The notes under the pieces are model-generated. The model was not told the DNA's origin and ran no database searches. It saw only the letters and a program-made list of their open reading frames with translations. Shown piece after piece: positions 1 through 8,626 of a stretch of DNA of 64,000 bases. Position 1 is the stretch's first letter; each line of letters begins with the position of its first letter. A program made the position numbers and the translations under genes. Origin of the DNA: Desulfobulbus oligotrophicus (GTDB lineage Bacteria > Desulfobacterota > Desulfobulbia > Desulfobulbales > Desulfobulbaceae); assembly GCF_016446285.1 (NCBI RefSeq), contig NZ_CP054140.1, forward strand, positions 2,337,501-2,401,500, written 5' to 3'.

Positions 1-2
1 TT

Positions 3-3000
3 CTTCTGGCTGAAACCCGCCATGATCCCCAATTAAAACAGTATGATACCCTTATCATTGATGAGGCCCATGAACGTAGTCTCAATATCGACTTTCTTCT
101 CGGATATATCAAGCAGTTGTTGCCGGATCGACCGGATTTGAAGGTAATCATCTCTTCGGCAACCATTGATGCTGAAAAATTCAGCAAACACTTTGCCGGA
201 GCACCTGTTTTGTCAGTGTCCGGGTATTCATATCCCATCACCACCTTGTACAGGGATATATCTGAACAGGATGAGGAAGATGCCTCGTACGTTGAACAGG
301 CCGTCGCGGTGGTGGAAGAGCTTGCATCTGATCCTCTTGATGGCGATATCCTTGTTTTCATGCCCACTGAACGGGATATCTTCGACACTATTGACAGCCT
401 TGAACATCTCAATAACAGTCATCTCCTGCTTCCCCTGTTTGGCAGACTCTCTGCTGCTGATCAACGCAAAGTTTTCCGGTCATCGCGTCATCGTAAAATC
501 ATTGTTGCCACAAACGTTGCTGAAACCTCGATCACTGTACCGGGAATCCGGTTTGTGGTTGACACCGGACTGGCGAGAATTTCCCGTTACAACCCGCGAA
601 CCGGTACCACCAGTCTTAAGATCAGCCGGATCTCCAAGGCAAGCTGTGATCAACGTCGCGGTCGGTGCGGCCGGACCGGACCCGGCACCTGTATCCGCCT
701 TTACAGTGAAGAAGATTTTCTGCTGAGAGAAGATTTCACACTTCCGGAGATCCAGCGATCCAACCTGGCCGAAGTTATTCTCCAGATGATCTCCCTGCAA
801 CTGGGCAGTCCTGATGTCTTTCCTTTTGTCGATGCACCTCCGGGATCAGCCATTCGCGATGGATACCGGACACTTAAGGAGTTGGGGGCTCTAACCGGCA
901 GACACTACCTGACACCCAAGGGACGTCTGATGTCCCGACTGCCGTTGGACCCTCGTATCTCCCGCATTATCGTCGAATCAATGGCTGCAGGCTCAACACG
1001 GGAAATCGTGATTCTGGCAGCTGCACTCTCCAGTCAGGATCCCCGTGTTCGGCCCCCAGGCAAAGAACAGAAAGCAGAGGAGGCCCATCAGCGATTTACA
1101 GATAATCGTTCAGATTTTCTCACCCTGCTCAACATCTGGCAGGATCTGTTCGTCGATAATGACACCTCCCCCACCTCATCCCAGCTCTCCCGTTACTGCA
1201 AGACCAACTACCTGTCATGGCAGCGGATGCGCGAGTGGAAAGACGTTCAGGAACAGATTGTCCGTTTGCTTCGTGAGGCAAAACAGTTCCGTCTGAACGC
1301 AGCTCCAGCCGGCTATGAAGCAATCCATCAGGCTTTAGCCAGCGGCTTTCTCCGGAACATCTGCCTGAAAAAAGAAAAGAACGTCTATATAACCGCCGGT
1401 GGTAAAGAAGTTGTTCTTTTTCCTGGATCAGCTTTATACAACAGAGGGCCGCGGTGGGCAATCGCTGCTGAGCTGACAGAAACCTCGCAGCTGTTTGCAA
1501 AAACGGTGGCGACCATTGACGTTGACTGGTTGGAGCGACTTGGGGGCACGCTCTGCAAACGATCCTGGTCTGAACCGCATTGGGAGAAGAGAAGCGGTAA
1601 AGTCATCGCCTTTGAACGCGTCAGTTTATTTGGCTTGACCATTGTTGCCGGTCGAAAGGTTGAGTACGGCAGGATAAACGAAGCGACTCTGATGGAGGCC
1701 AGAGATATTTTTATCCGCTCGGCTCTGATGGAAAACCAGCTGGGAGGCAGGTATCCTTTTCTAGAGCATAACGTTGCCCTGATTGCCCGTTTTCAGGAGA
1801 TGGAAGAACGATTTCGTCGTCGTGATATTGTTGTAGAATCCGAGGCACTCTATCAGTTCTACGCCTCACGACTGGGCAAGGTGTACGATCGTTTCACTCT
1901 CAACAAAATGCTGCGGAAAAACAACAATGACAGCCTGTTACGAATGACGGAAGAGGATATCTGCAGCATTGTTCCCGAACCTGAGGAGTTGTATCGTTTT
2001 CCTCTGTCTCTGCAGGTCGGGGACTTCAGGCTGGATGTATCCTATCTTTTCCATCCTGGAAACGAGGCCGACGGTGTGTCGGTTCGCATTCCCGGTGCCC
2101 TGCTTCATCAGATCAATCCCCAGGTGTTTGAGTGGCTGGTTCCTGGTCTCCTGCCTGAAAAGATACTTATCCTGCTGCGTCGTTTACCCAAAAACCAGCG
2201 ACGCTGTCTTGTTCCCCTACCCGATTCAGTTGATCGGATCATGGACAACCTTGTTGTTGGCAAGGGTTCACTTTATCAGCAGTTGGAACACATCCTTACC
2301 CGCCGTTACCGGATATCCGTGCAGCGAACTGATTGGCAGCCTGACCAGCTCCCTCCACACCTTCGAATGCGTTTTCTTCTTGTTGACAAAGATGGAACTG
2401 TTCAGCTTGCAAGCCGGGGGTTTGACGATCTTCTGGCCAGTGTCGGGCACGCTGACAACACAATGAAGCAATCTGATATACCGCCTGTACGCACCATTAC
2501 TGCGGCTGACCTGGACAATATTGCCCCAACACTATCCCTGACTGATACGAAAGGACAGATTGTTGGTTTGCTTTTTCCGGCCCTGGGTGTTGACAGTATC
2601 AAAAACAGCGTCCAGTTACGATATATAGATGATGAAAGAAAAAGCAGACAACTGAACCGAGCGGGTCTGCAGTTTCTTTACGGCGAACAGTTTAAAAAGG
2701 AGCTGCATGATCTGCGCGCACGATGCAGGGCGTCACTCATCAACCATTCCGCCTCCTGGTTGAGCCTGGGTACCGGGTATACCAGCGGCGAATTGCGCAC
2801 TGCACTGCAGGCCTTTCTCCTGGACGACATCTTTCACACGTGGAATGGAGAGCTTCCCTCTTGTCGTCATTTCCAGAAGATCGTTGCTGCGGTCACTGCC
2901 CAAGGGATGTCTGGTTCTGTAAACGAACTGCTCGACAGAATCCATGAACTCATCCGTCAGCGCCGTGTCGTTTCAGACAAAATTACACAGTGGAGCACCC

Positions 3001-3413
3001 GGGCAAAAAAATCCAGGAGTTATCTCCAGACTCAACATGATGAGTTTCTGAACGCCCTTGACCAGATTGTACCTGCCCGCTTTCTGGAAACATTAAGAGC
3101 AGAACAGTTGCAACATCGGCCCCGTTATCTCCAGGCATTGGCCTTACGCATTGAGCGGGCGGAGCATTCACCTTTAAAAGACAGACAAAAAGCGGAACAG
3201 CTTGTCAGGCCACTTTCCAGGGTACAGCAAATGGCTTTTTTCTCCCACCCCACTTCTGCCTGTCTGACCTGCCAGGAGGAGTACCTGGCCATGCTGGAGG
3301 AGTATAAGGTGTCTCTCTTTGCCCCGGAGTTGGGAACAGCTCAGCCGATTTCCGGAAAACGGTTACAGCAGAAATGGCAGGATGTTGAAAACCTGTGCCG
3401 CCGTGTTGAATAG
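3..3413 (+). CDS. hrpA: ATP-dependent RNA helicase HrpA, 3' part (5' end outside window)
   Basis: The frame is open from base 3, so the true start lies upstream; 1,136 residues are visible against about 1,300 in the family. The DEAH box is at visible residues 20-23, the SAT motif near 52, and helicase C-terminal motifs near 170 (TNVAETS) and 218 (QRRGRCGR). HA2/OB-fold regions and the long DUF3418 C-terminus typical of HrpA follow. HrpA is a cytoplasmic DEAH-box RNA helicase that acts on stalled or colliding ribosomes and mRNA. A TTG at 117 could be mistaken for the start, but the DEAH box lies before it. There is no close downstream operon partner. Confidence 0.93.
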   Translation, partial: LLAETRHDPQLKQYDTLIIDEAHERSLNIDFLLGYIKQLLPDRPDLKVIISSATIDAEKFSKHFAGAPVLSVSGYSYPITTLYRDISEQDEEDASYVEQAVAVVEELASDPLDGDILVFMPTERDIFDTIDSLEHLNNSHLLLPLFGRLSAADQRKVFRSSRHRKIIVATNVAETSITVPGIRFVVDTGLARISRYNPRTGTTSLKISRISKASCDQRRGRCGRTGPGTCIRLYSEEDFLLREDFTLPEIQRSNLAEVILQMISLQLGSPDVFPFVDAPPGSAIRDGYRTLKELGALTGRHYLTPKGRLMSRLPLDPRISRIIVESMAAGSTREIVILAAALSSQDPRVRPPGKEQKAEEAHQRFTDNRSDFLTLLNIWQDLFVDNDTSPTSSQLSRYCKTNYLSWQRMREWKDVQEQIVRLLREAKQFRLNAAPAGYEAIHQALASGFLRNICLKKEKNVYITAGGKEVVLFPGSALYNRGPRWAIAAELTETSQLFAKTVATIDVDWLERLGGTLCKRSWSEPHWEKRSGKVIAFERVSLFGLTIVAGRKVEYGRINEATLMEARDIFIRSALMENQLGGRYPFLEHNVALIARFQEMEERFRRRDIVVESEALYQFYASRLGKVYDRFTLNKMLRKNNNDSLLRMTEEDICSIVPEPEELYRFPLSLQVGDFRLDVSYLFHPGNEADGVSVRIPGALLHQINPQVFEWLVPGLLPEKILILLRRLPKNQRRCLVPLPDSVDRIMDNLVVGKGSLYQQLEHILTRRYRISVQRTDWQPDQLPPHLRMRFLLVDKDGTVQLASRGFDDLLASVGHADNTMKQSDIPPVRTITAADLDNIAPTLSLTDTKGQIVGLLFPALGVDSIKNSVQLRYIDDERKSRQLNRAGLQFLYGEQFKKELHDLRARCRASLINHSASWLSLGTGYTSGELRTALQAFLLDDIFHTWNGELPSCRHFQKIVAAVTAQGMSGSVNELLDRIHELIRQRRVVSDKITQWSTRAKKSRSYLQTQHDEFLNALDQIVPARFLETLRAEQLQHRPRYLQALALRIERAEHSPLKDRQKAEQLVRPLSRVQQMAFFSHPTSACLTCQEEYLAMLEEYKVSLFAPELGTAQPISGKRLQQKWQDVENLCRRVE

Positions 3414-3552
3414 TTGCCCGTATGTTCTTGCGAAAAATATCCGTTGTCTGGTTGCACTTTTCTTTGCAAGCATTCTACTTTTTACGTATTTGTCAGGGTA
3501 AAGATCTGCAATATTTCACTGAACTGAGAATTATTCGTCACAACAGGAAGCC

Positions 3553-3834
3553 ATGACCAGCACAGCAAAACCTGCAACAATCATCAACTATGACATCCTT
3601 GAAGACCTGGCACTTTTTCTGGAACAGTACGATCAGTTAACCCATGAGATTCAGCAGGCTCAGGTCCAGCTCGACAGCAGCCCAGCGCTGGATCCCGGTT
3701 CACCCGGGTATGAAAAAAGAGAGGAATGGCGTACCTGGTTGCACATTCAAATACAAAGTAAACAAAAAGCGCGTGAAAAGCTGGTCACAGCCTTGCGGGA
3801 CCAGCATATACAAATCGAGAATCTGCCGGAATAA
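3553..3834 (+). CDS. small coiled-coil protein, unknown function
   Basis: This 93-residue ORF has an AGGA ribosome site just before its ATG. It is rich in Glu, Gln and Lys and is predicted to be almost wholly helical, with a middle break (SPALDPGSPGY). No catalytic motif, signal peptide or membrane segment is seen. It sits 140 bp after hrpA and shortly before an exported peptidase gene on the same strand. I do not recognise the family; a small cytoplasmic helical-hairpin protein is the best description. Confidence 0.55.
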   Translation: MTSTAKPATIINYDILEDLALFLEQYDQLTHEIQQAQVQLDSSPALDPGSPGYEKREEWRTWLHIQIQSKQKAREKLVTALRDQHIQIENLPE

Positions 3835-3899
3835 TTATTGCGCGGTATCTCACCTTTTCCAAAATCTGCAACCAACACGTAGTGAAACCATTTTTATCC

Positions 3900-4841
3900 A
3901 TGAAGCGCATTCTTCCCATCATCTTTTTAACAACCGTCATCTTATCTGTCAGTTCGATATGTCCGGCCAGACAGGCTGCAACAACCATTGAACCGGCCCG
4001 CTTTTTCCTCATGGGCAGCGGCAATATGCAGTTAAAAAATTTTCGCAACCAACAGGAGGCAACAATACGCCTGCTCAACCCGGACGGTTCTTTCAATAAA
4101 GAAGCGTTGTACGAGGTCGACCGGGTGCTTGGTTTTCCAACTGAAGAAAAAGGAGAACATTTTTCTCTCCGGCTCATCTTCATGCTCAGCTATTTTGCCG
4201 ACCAACTGGCACCCGGCAAGACAATCAATATTGAATCTGCGTATCGAAGCCCTGAATACAATGATAAAATAAGAAAAAGCGGCAACAATGTTGCCCGAAC
4301 CAGTACACACCAGGATGGACTGGCAGTTGATTTTTGGCTGCAGGGAGTGGACGGAAAGAAAATCTGGGAAACCGTGAAAGCGGGAAATTGCTGCGGCATA
4401 GGTCATTACGGCGGTAAAATTGTTCACCTGGATGCCGGTCGACCTCGTTTCTGGGAAGCTGCCACCTCGGGAACACGGACCAGGGAACCCGACTACAACC
4501 GTCATGTCTACCTTTCCACGCAGTTTGACCGTTACAAGCGCAATGATCAGCTGCGTCTTTCCTTTTCCGGTCTCAGCAGTTTTGACTTCGGTGTTGTTCC
4601 GGTTGCAAATGTATTTCGTGCAGGCGATAGCAACACGCCTGTAGCAACTCTTCGCCTTGCTCAATCCGCTGCAACCAACTGTTATCGGATCGGCGACCGA
4701 CGAACTGCCCGTACACTTACCACGCAGGTGCCGGAGCATTTACCTGCCGGCCGCTATCGCATTCAACTCGAATTTTGTGACAGACCATTTAAGCAGATGC
4801 CTCTAAAATCTGTGTCCAACGTGTTTGAACTGATTGACTGA
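3900..4841 (+). CDS. exported YcbK/M15-type peptidoglycan peptidase
   Basis: A signal peptide (MKRILPIIFLTTVILS...) precedes a domain of the DUF882/peptidase M15A (YcbK-like) type. The zinc-ligand pattern is visible: SAYRSPEYN, then STHQDGLAVDFW with the His and Asp, and later IVHLDAG with the last His. Such enzymes are periplasmic murein carboxypeptidases or endopeptidases. The C-terminal ~110 residues form an extra domain, probably beta-rich, beyond the minimal YcbK core. I chose the ATG at 3900, which starts the signal peptide; a GTG at 3882 in frame would add six residues. Confidence 0.78.
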   Translation: MKRILPIIFLTTVILSVSSICPARQAATTIEPARFFLMGSGNMQLKNFRNQQEATIRLLNPDGSFNKEALYEVDRVLGFPTEEKGEHFSLRLIFMLSYFADQLAPGKTINIESAYRSPEYNDKIRKSGNNVARTSTHQDGLAVDFWLQGVDGKKIWETVKAGNCCGIGHYGGKIVHLDAGRPRFWEAATSGTRTREPDYNRHVYLSTQFDRYKRNDQLRLSFSGLSSFDFGVVPVANVFRAGDSNTPVATLRLAQSAATNCYRIGDRRTARTLTTQVPEHLPAGRYRIQLEFCDRPFKQMPLKSVSNVFELID

Positions 4842-4886
4842 GTCAGGTGGTCTATCTGCTTGTCCGTATGGAATCCTTCCTCTGAT

Positions 4887-5621
4887 ATGTCTATCCGCTA
4901 TCATTTCCAAGGATCAATAACAGAACTGCTCCTTAACCGTTGGCAGGAAAAAGATGTATTAGAACAATCGTTTACACGCACAGCATCCATTAAAGACGTG
5001 ATTGAGGCATTTGGCCCGCCTCACACTGAGATCGGTTACATTTTGTGTAACAGCCGGCCGGTTGATTTTAACTGGCTGGTAGCTCCGGGGCAAGAGTTTG
5101 AGATCGGACCAATCTCCGCCCCCTGGGATGTCACCAGCGCAACGTTGCTGCGCCCATCTCCGTTACCGTCACTTAAATTTTGTACCGATCTTACGGTCGG
5201 TCGTCTGACACGTTATTTACGGATGGCCGGCTTTGATACACTGTATACCCCCGGCCAAAAGGCCCGTGCACTTGCTGCCTCTGTTCACGAGGAACAACGT
5301 GTTCTTCTGACCAAAAATCTGGGCCTGCTCAAATACAGAGAGGTCGAGTTCGGTCGGGCCATTCGTGCTGTCAGCCCAGACGATCAATTACGAGAAGTAC
5401 TCAACCTTTTCGGGATTGATCAGCTCAAACAACCTCTTAGTCGTTGTCTCGCCTGTAACCGATTGCTTGAACCGGTTGAAAAAGAAACGATCCTGCATCG
5501 TCTTGAACCACTCACCTTCCGTTATTACAGTGAATTTTTTGTCTGTCAATTCTGTGACACTCTGTTTTGGCCCGGCAGTCATGTTGAACGAATGCGGACA
5601 ATCTTGAATGAGTTTACATGA
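4887..5621 (+). CDS. Mut7-C RNase-domain protein with ubiquitin-like N-terminus
   Basis: The first ~90 residues match the Mut7-C-associated ubiquitin-like (beta-grasp) domain. They are followed by a Mut7-C domain (PIN-like RNase fold) beginning at CTDLTVGRLTRYLRMAGFDT, with LLTKN and a zinc ribbon made by CLACNRL and CQFCDTLFWPGSH. The family is predicted to act on RNA; its substrate is not known. I prefer the ATG at 4887, because it starts the conserved domain; a TTG at 4860 would add nine residues that look unrelated. The gene follows the M15 peptidase closely but no functional link is evident. Confidence 0.8.
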   Translation: MSIRYHFQGSITELLLNRWQEKDVLEQSFTRTASIKDVIEAFGPPHTEIGYILCNSRPVDFNWLVAPGQEFEIGPISAPWDVTSATLLRPSPLPSLKFCTDLTVGRLTRYLRMAGFDTLYTPGQKARALAASVHEEQRVLLTKNLGLLKYREVEFGRAIRAVSPDDQLREVLNLFGIDQLKQPLSRCLACNRLLEPVEKETILHRLEPLTFRYYSEFFVCQFCDTLFWPGSHVERMRTILNEFT

Positions 5622-5869
5622 TCACACTGCTCTGCAGCCTGTTTGCCTGGTAAATTAATCCGATAGCCGTCAATAACACCGTGCACGATGATGGAACATG
5701 AAGAGAATCTGGGCTTTTCATCCATCTCACTGCTGATGTACTGACACCCCTTTTTCAGATCTTACAAACCTGTTGCCCCATCGTCTCGTGAGGTTGAAGG
5801 TTTTTACGACAGGACAACAGGTTGTACGCGACCGGAGTGTCCCGTCTGCTGCACGACACAGAAGCACGA

Positions 5870-6274
5870 TCAATGGGTTAACAACCTGGCTTCCTGCTCG
5901 AGCCATCTCATTGCTTTACAGTACATCTTAGCGGTATCAAGCCGAACATCTGCATAGTGATACGTTTGTGCTGTCGGCTTCTCATCTGAGTAAAAGCAGA
6001 ATTCATGATCATCATGAATCCTGACAGTCAGCATTCTGTTTTTTAAAAGTAATCCCTCTTCGAAAACTGAGACTAAGGTGTCGGTGTTAAGACCCGAGAC
6101 ATCATCATCGATAGTTGCGCCTCGCAGGTCAATAATCAACTCCTGACAACTGGGCATGGAAAGCATGGCCTGCGCAATCATCAGCAGATCCCAGCTGGAG
6201 TCATCGTTGACTTCGCCGGACACAACGATTGAATACGCTCTCTCTTCCTGGTGTTTATTAATTCTAAAACGCAT
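5870..6274 (-). CDS. STAS-like small cytoplasmic protein
   Basis: The protein has 134 residues if started at the second Met (MRFRINKHQ). The GGAGGG that would encode residues 2-4 of a longer version is better read as the ribosome site for the ATG at 6274. The layout (SIVVSGEVNDDSSWDLL, then ELIIDLRGATIDDD, then helices) resembles STAS or SpoIIAA-like domains, which bind partners in signalling. The canonical phosphorylated Ser is not clear, so anti-sigma antagonist activity is not supported. It stands alone and is divergent from the RlpA-like gene. Confidence 0.55.
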   Translation of the reverse strand: MRFRINKHQEERAYSIVVSGEVNDDSSWDLLMIAQAMLSMPSCQELIIDLRGATIDDDVSGLNTDTLVSVFEEGLLLKNRMLTVRIHDDHEFCFYSDEKPTAQTYHYADVRLDTAKMYCKAMRWLEQEARLLTH

Positions 6275-6649
6275 AGATCCCTCCATTGGATGTATGATTA
6301 ATCCTTTAATCGCATGCCTTTATTACACAGGGTTCTGATTGAATATCTTATTCAAAACCAAGGTTTACACAACAGAGCAGATTGAATGTGCAATTGGCTT
6401 AACAAGCTGTTGCAGGTCATTTGCTCTGTATTGTCTTTTTTCAACCTTCGCACAAGTTGACGGGGTATTCCCCTGCTCGTGGTACCATATCTCAGCTACC
6501 TGCTTTATCGGCTGATAATGAATATCAACTTAGTGTTTTTTGTTGAGAATGATTTTCCCGGTAAAACGTTTTTTTGTTCTTAACAAACCCGCTCAATTGA
6601 CCGAAAAGAGAGAAAAACAGAGACCAGCTCATACCAAAACATCTTCAGG
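6275..6649. other. intergenic region between divergent genes
   Basis: This 375-bp stretch must hold the promoters of the leftward STAS-like gene and the rightward LysM/RlpA gene. A short GGGG-TATT-CCCC hairpin lies at 6462-6473, just after a TTGACG that could be a -35 element. I compared it with c-di-GMP and c-di-AMP riboswitch consensus elements, which often precede such cell-wall genes, and found no convincing match. No ORF is supported. Confidence 0.4.
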
Positions 6650-7399
6650 ATGACAAAAATGCAACTGGGAGTACAGAAAGTATCAGAAGCGCTTAACGTA
6701 AACAGACAGCCGAATTTACATCAGCATGCTGCTGTTCGTGTTCCGAGTTCCAGTAAAACAGTCGCCCCATCCTCTGTAAAAACCTCAATACAGCTGCAAT
6801 CACCGGTTATCACTGGCAGCAGTTTCCAGGCTTTTCTGACAGAACAGGTCACCCGTCAGGTTGCAGCTGAGGCAGGCCCTCGATCTTCACCGAGCTCTCA
6901 AGATACCCTTGATGCAACAACAGTGCCGGAAAATCAGAAAGAGATAGTTCATATTGTGCAACCTGGAGAGACTGTCTGGAAACTTGCAAAAAAACGATAC
7001 CACGTCGATCCTGCCGTTATCTTGCAATACAATGCGCTTACATCCCCGGAAAAGTTACAGGTCGGAACGAAAATTCGCATTCCCGTTGAACAGAGTCAAA
7101 TAACCGACTCCAAAGGACAAGAGGTCGTGGCAAGCTGGTACGGAAGCTGTCATCATGGGCGATTAATGGCCAATGGTCACCCCTTTAACATGCACAATGC
7201 CACTGTTGCCCATCGTACCCTGCCGATGGGAACTCAAGTTGAACTGGAAAACCCGAAAACCGGTGAAAGAGCACAGGCTGTTGTTACGGACCGCGGCCCG
7301 TATCATAGGGGGCGGGACATTGATCTCAGCTATGGCCTTGCTAAACAACTCTCTTTAATCAGGCGAGGTGTTGGTAATCTGCAAATGCGGGTACTGTAA
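6650..7399 (+). CDS. LysM and RlpA-like (double-psi beta-barrel) domain protein
   Basis: Of 249 residues, the first ~95 are Ser/Thr/Gln-rich linker. A LysM peptidoglycan-binding domain spans about 100-147 (HIVQPGETVWKLAKK to IRIPV). An RlpA-like domain follows at about 155-249, with VASWYGSCHHGRLMANG, TVAHRTLPMGT and VVTDRGPYHRGRDIDLS. RlpA proteins cleave denuded glycan strands or bind them at the envelope. Unlike usual RlpA there is no signal peptide or lipobox and no SPOR domain. Export could use another route, or the real start could be elsewhere; no better start is visible. Confidence 0.8.
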   Translation: MTKMQLGVQKVSEALNVNRQPNLHQHAAVRVPSSSKTVAPSSVKTSIQLQSPVITGSSFQAFLTEQVTRQVAAEAGPRSSPSSQDTLDATTVPENQKEIVHIVQPGETVWKLAKKRYHVDPAVILQYNALTSPEKLQVGTKIRIPVEQSQITDSKGQEVVASWYGSCHHGRLMANGHPFNMHNATVAHRTLPMGTQVELENPKTGERAQAVVTDRGPYHRGRDIDLSYGLAKQLSLIRRGVGNLQMRVL

Positions 7400-7649
7400 C
7401 TTTTCTTATCGACCTGCCTGTTGACAGTAACTCAAATTGTTCCCTCCCCTCAGACAGGAGCACCTGTGTTTTTGCCCGCTGGTAAGATGCTGATTTCACT
7501 CTGTTCTTTAAAATCAATCTCTTCTCTTTATTGATCAAATCTATGCTGAGACTGCTGTTTGCGGTGAATTTTTTATCATCCGCCGGCGTCTTCATACCCC
7601 GATGGGTATCTCCACATCTCCACTGATTGTACTTTCTCTCCAGAAGGTT

Positions 7650-8546
7650 TTAAGTACCAGAGGTTACCTGTGCCGGTGACAGCGCGTACCAGGTTAATCC
7701 GATCGAACAACCGGCAATACCGATCATCTCTAAGGGAGAAAGGGTCTCACCCAGCATAATCCAGGCCAGCAAAGCTGTGACCACCGGCACAAAAGACATG
7801 AACAGGGAAACGGTCACCGTTCCGATATGCTCAATCGCATAAGCAACACAAAACAGAGCCAGCACATTGACAACAACACCTTGATAAAGAGCCTGGACTG
7901 CCATATCGTGGTAGGTGGACTCGACAAATCCGGAACGAAACACGAACCACAGTGGAGTGAAAAGTATCACATTGACGACCGGTACAATCACAATAACGTC
8001 CCGCCATGTCATCTTATAAAAACGAATGGCAACCATATGGCAGGTGTAACAGACAGCTGCCGCCAACAAAAGCAGCAGCCCCCCTGCCTGATGCAAACTC
8101 AGGGCAGTGCCATTGGTCATACAGATATTACTCAGAAATATTACACCAATGGCTGCATAGCGTGGTGCAGTTATCCGTTGCCTGAACAGCAGCCAGACAG
8201 CAAACGTGCCGAGTACAGGTAACAGGCCGTTGACTAATACACCGGCATGAGCAGCCTGCAGATGACGCAATGCGTAGAAAGAGAGCATTGTGTACGGAAA
8301 ACCAACACCAAGACCAACAACAAGGTACTGCCAGAGTCGGGATTTTTGCCAGGAGTATCGAAGGATAAAGGGAATCGTCACCAGCAGGGCGGTCCAGTAA
8401 CGCAGCAAAGTGATGTCAGCAGGTTGTAAAGCGGTATGGACTCCGAAACGCGAGATGGTAATCCACCCGGACCAGATAAATACCACAGCCATTGCTGCGC
8501 AGTACGGTTTATACATGTTCATCAATTCCATGACCAGGAGCAGCAC
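7650..8546 (-). CDS. EamA/DMT-family permease
   Basis: The protein has 298 residues with ten hydrophobic segments and the two-repeat EamA layout. The last segments (LFMSFVPVVTALLAWIMLGETLSPLEMIGIAGCSIGLTWYAL) carry the typical GE...P signature. These inner-membrane proteins export metabolites or amino-acid-like compounds; the substrate cannot be read from the sequence. Several in-frame Met codons lie near the start (8546, 8531, 8522, 8516) and none has a clear ribosome site, so the exact N-terminus is uncertain. It is divergent from selO. Confidence 0.82.
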   Translation of the reverse strand: MLLLVMELMNMYKPYCAAMAVVFIWSGWITISRFGVHTALQPADITLLRYWTALLVTIPFILRYSWQKSRLWQYLVVGLGVGFPYTMLSFYALRHLQAAHAGVLVNGLLPVLGTFAVWLLFRQRITAPRYAAIGVIFLSNICMTNGTALSLHQAGGLLLLLAAAVCYTCHMVAIRFYKMTWRDVIVIVPVVNVILFTPLWFVFRSGFVESTYHDMAVQALYQGVVVNVLALFCVAYAIEHIGTVTVSLFMSFVPVVTALLAWIMLGETLSPLEMIGIAGCSIGLTWYALSPAQVTSGT

Positions 8547-8626
8547 TTCTTGTCAGATCTTCATAACCGGCAGTCTTCTACCGCCAGCCGACACTAACAG
8601 ATAACTCTGCTTACATAAAACGTATT

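Noticed and set aside
5767-5825. 9-bp inverted repeat AACCTGTTG/CAACAGGTT after the Mut7-C gene
   Set aside because: The 39-nt loop and lack of a T-run make a terminator unlikely; no other role is evident.
6430-6560. Possible c-di-GMP or c-di-AMP riboswitch before the LysM/RlpA gene
   Set aside because: Only a short GGGG/CCCC hairpin is present; the conserved cores of both classes are not found.
7359-7595. 78-residue ORF on the minus strand after the RlpA-like gene
   Set aside because: It overlaps the end of that gene, has no good ribosome site and resembles nothing; most likely chance.
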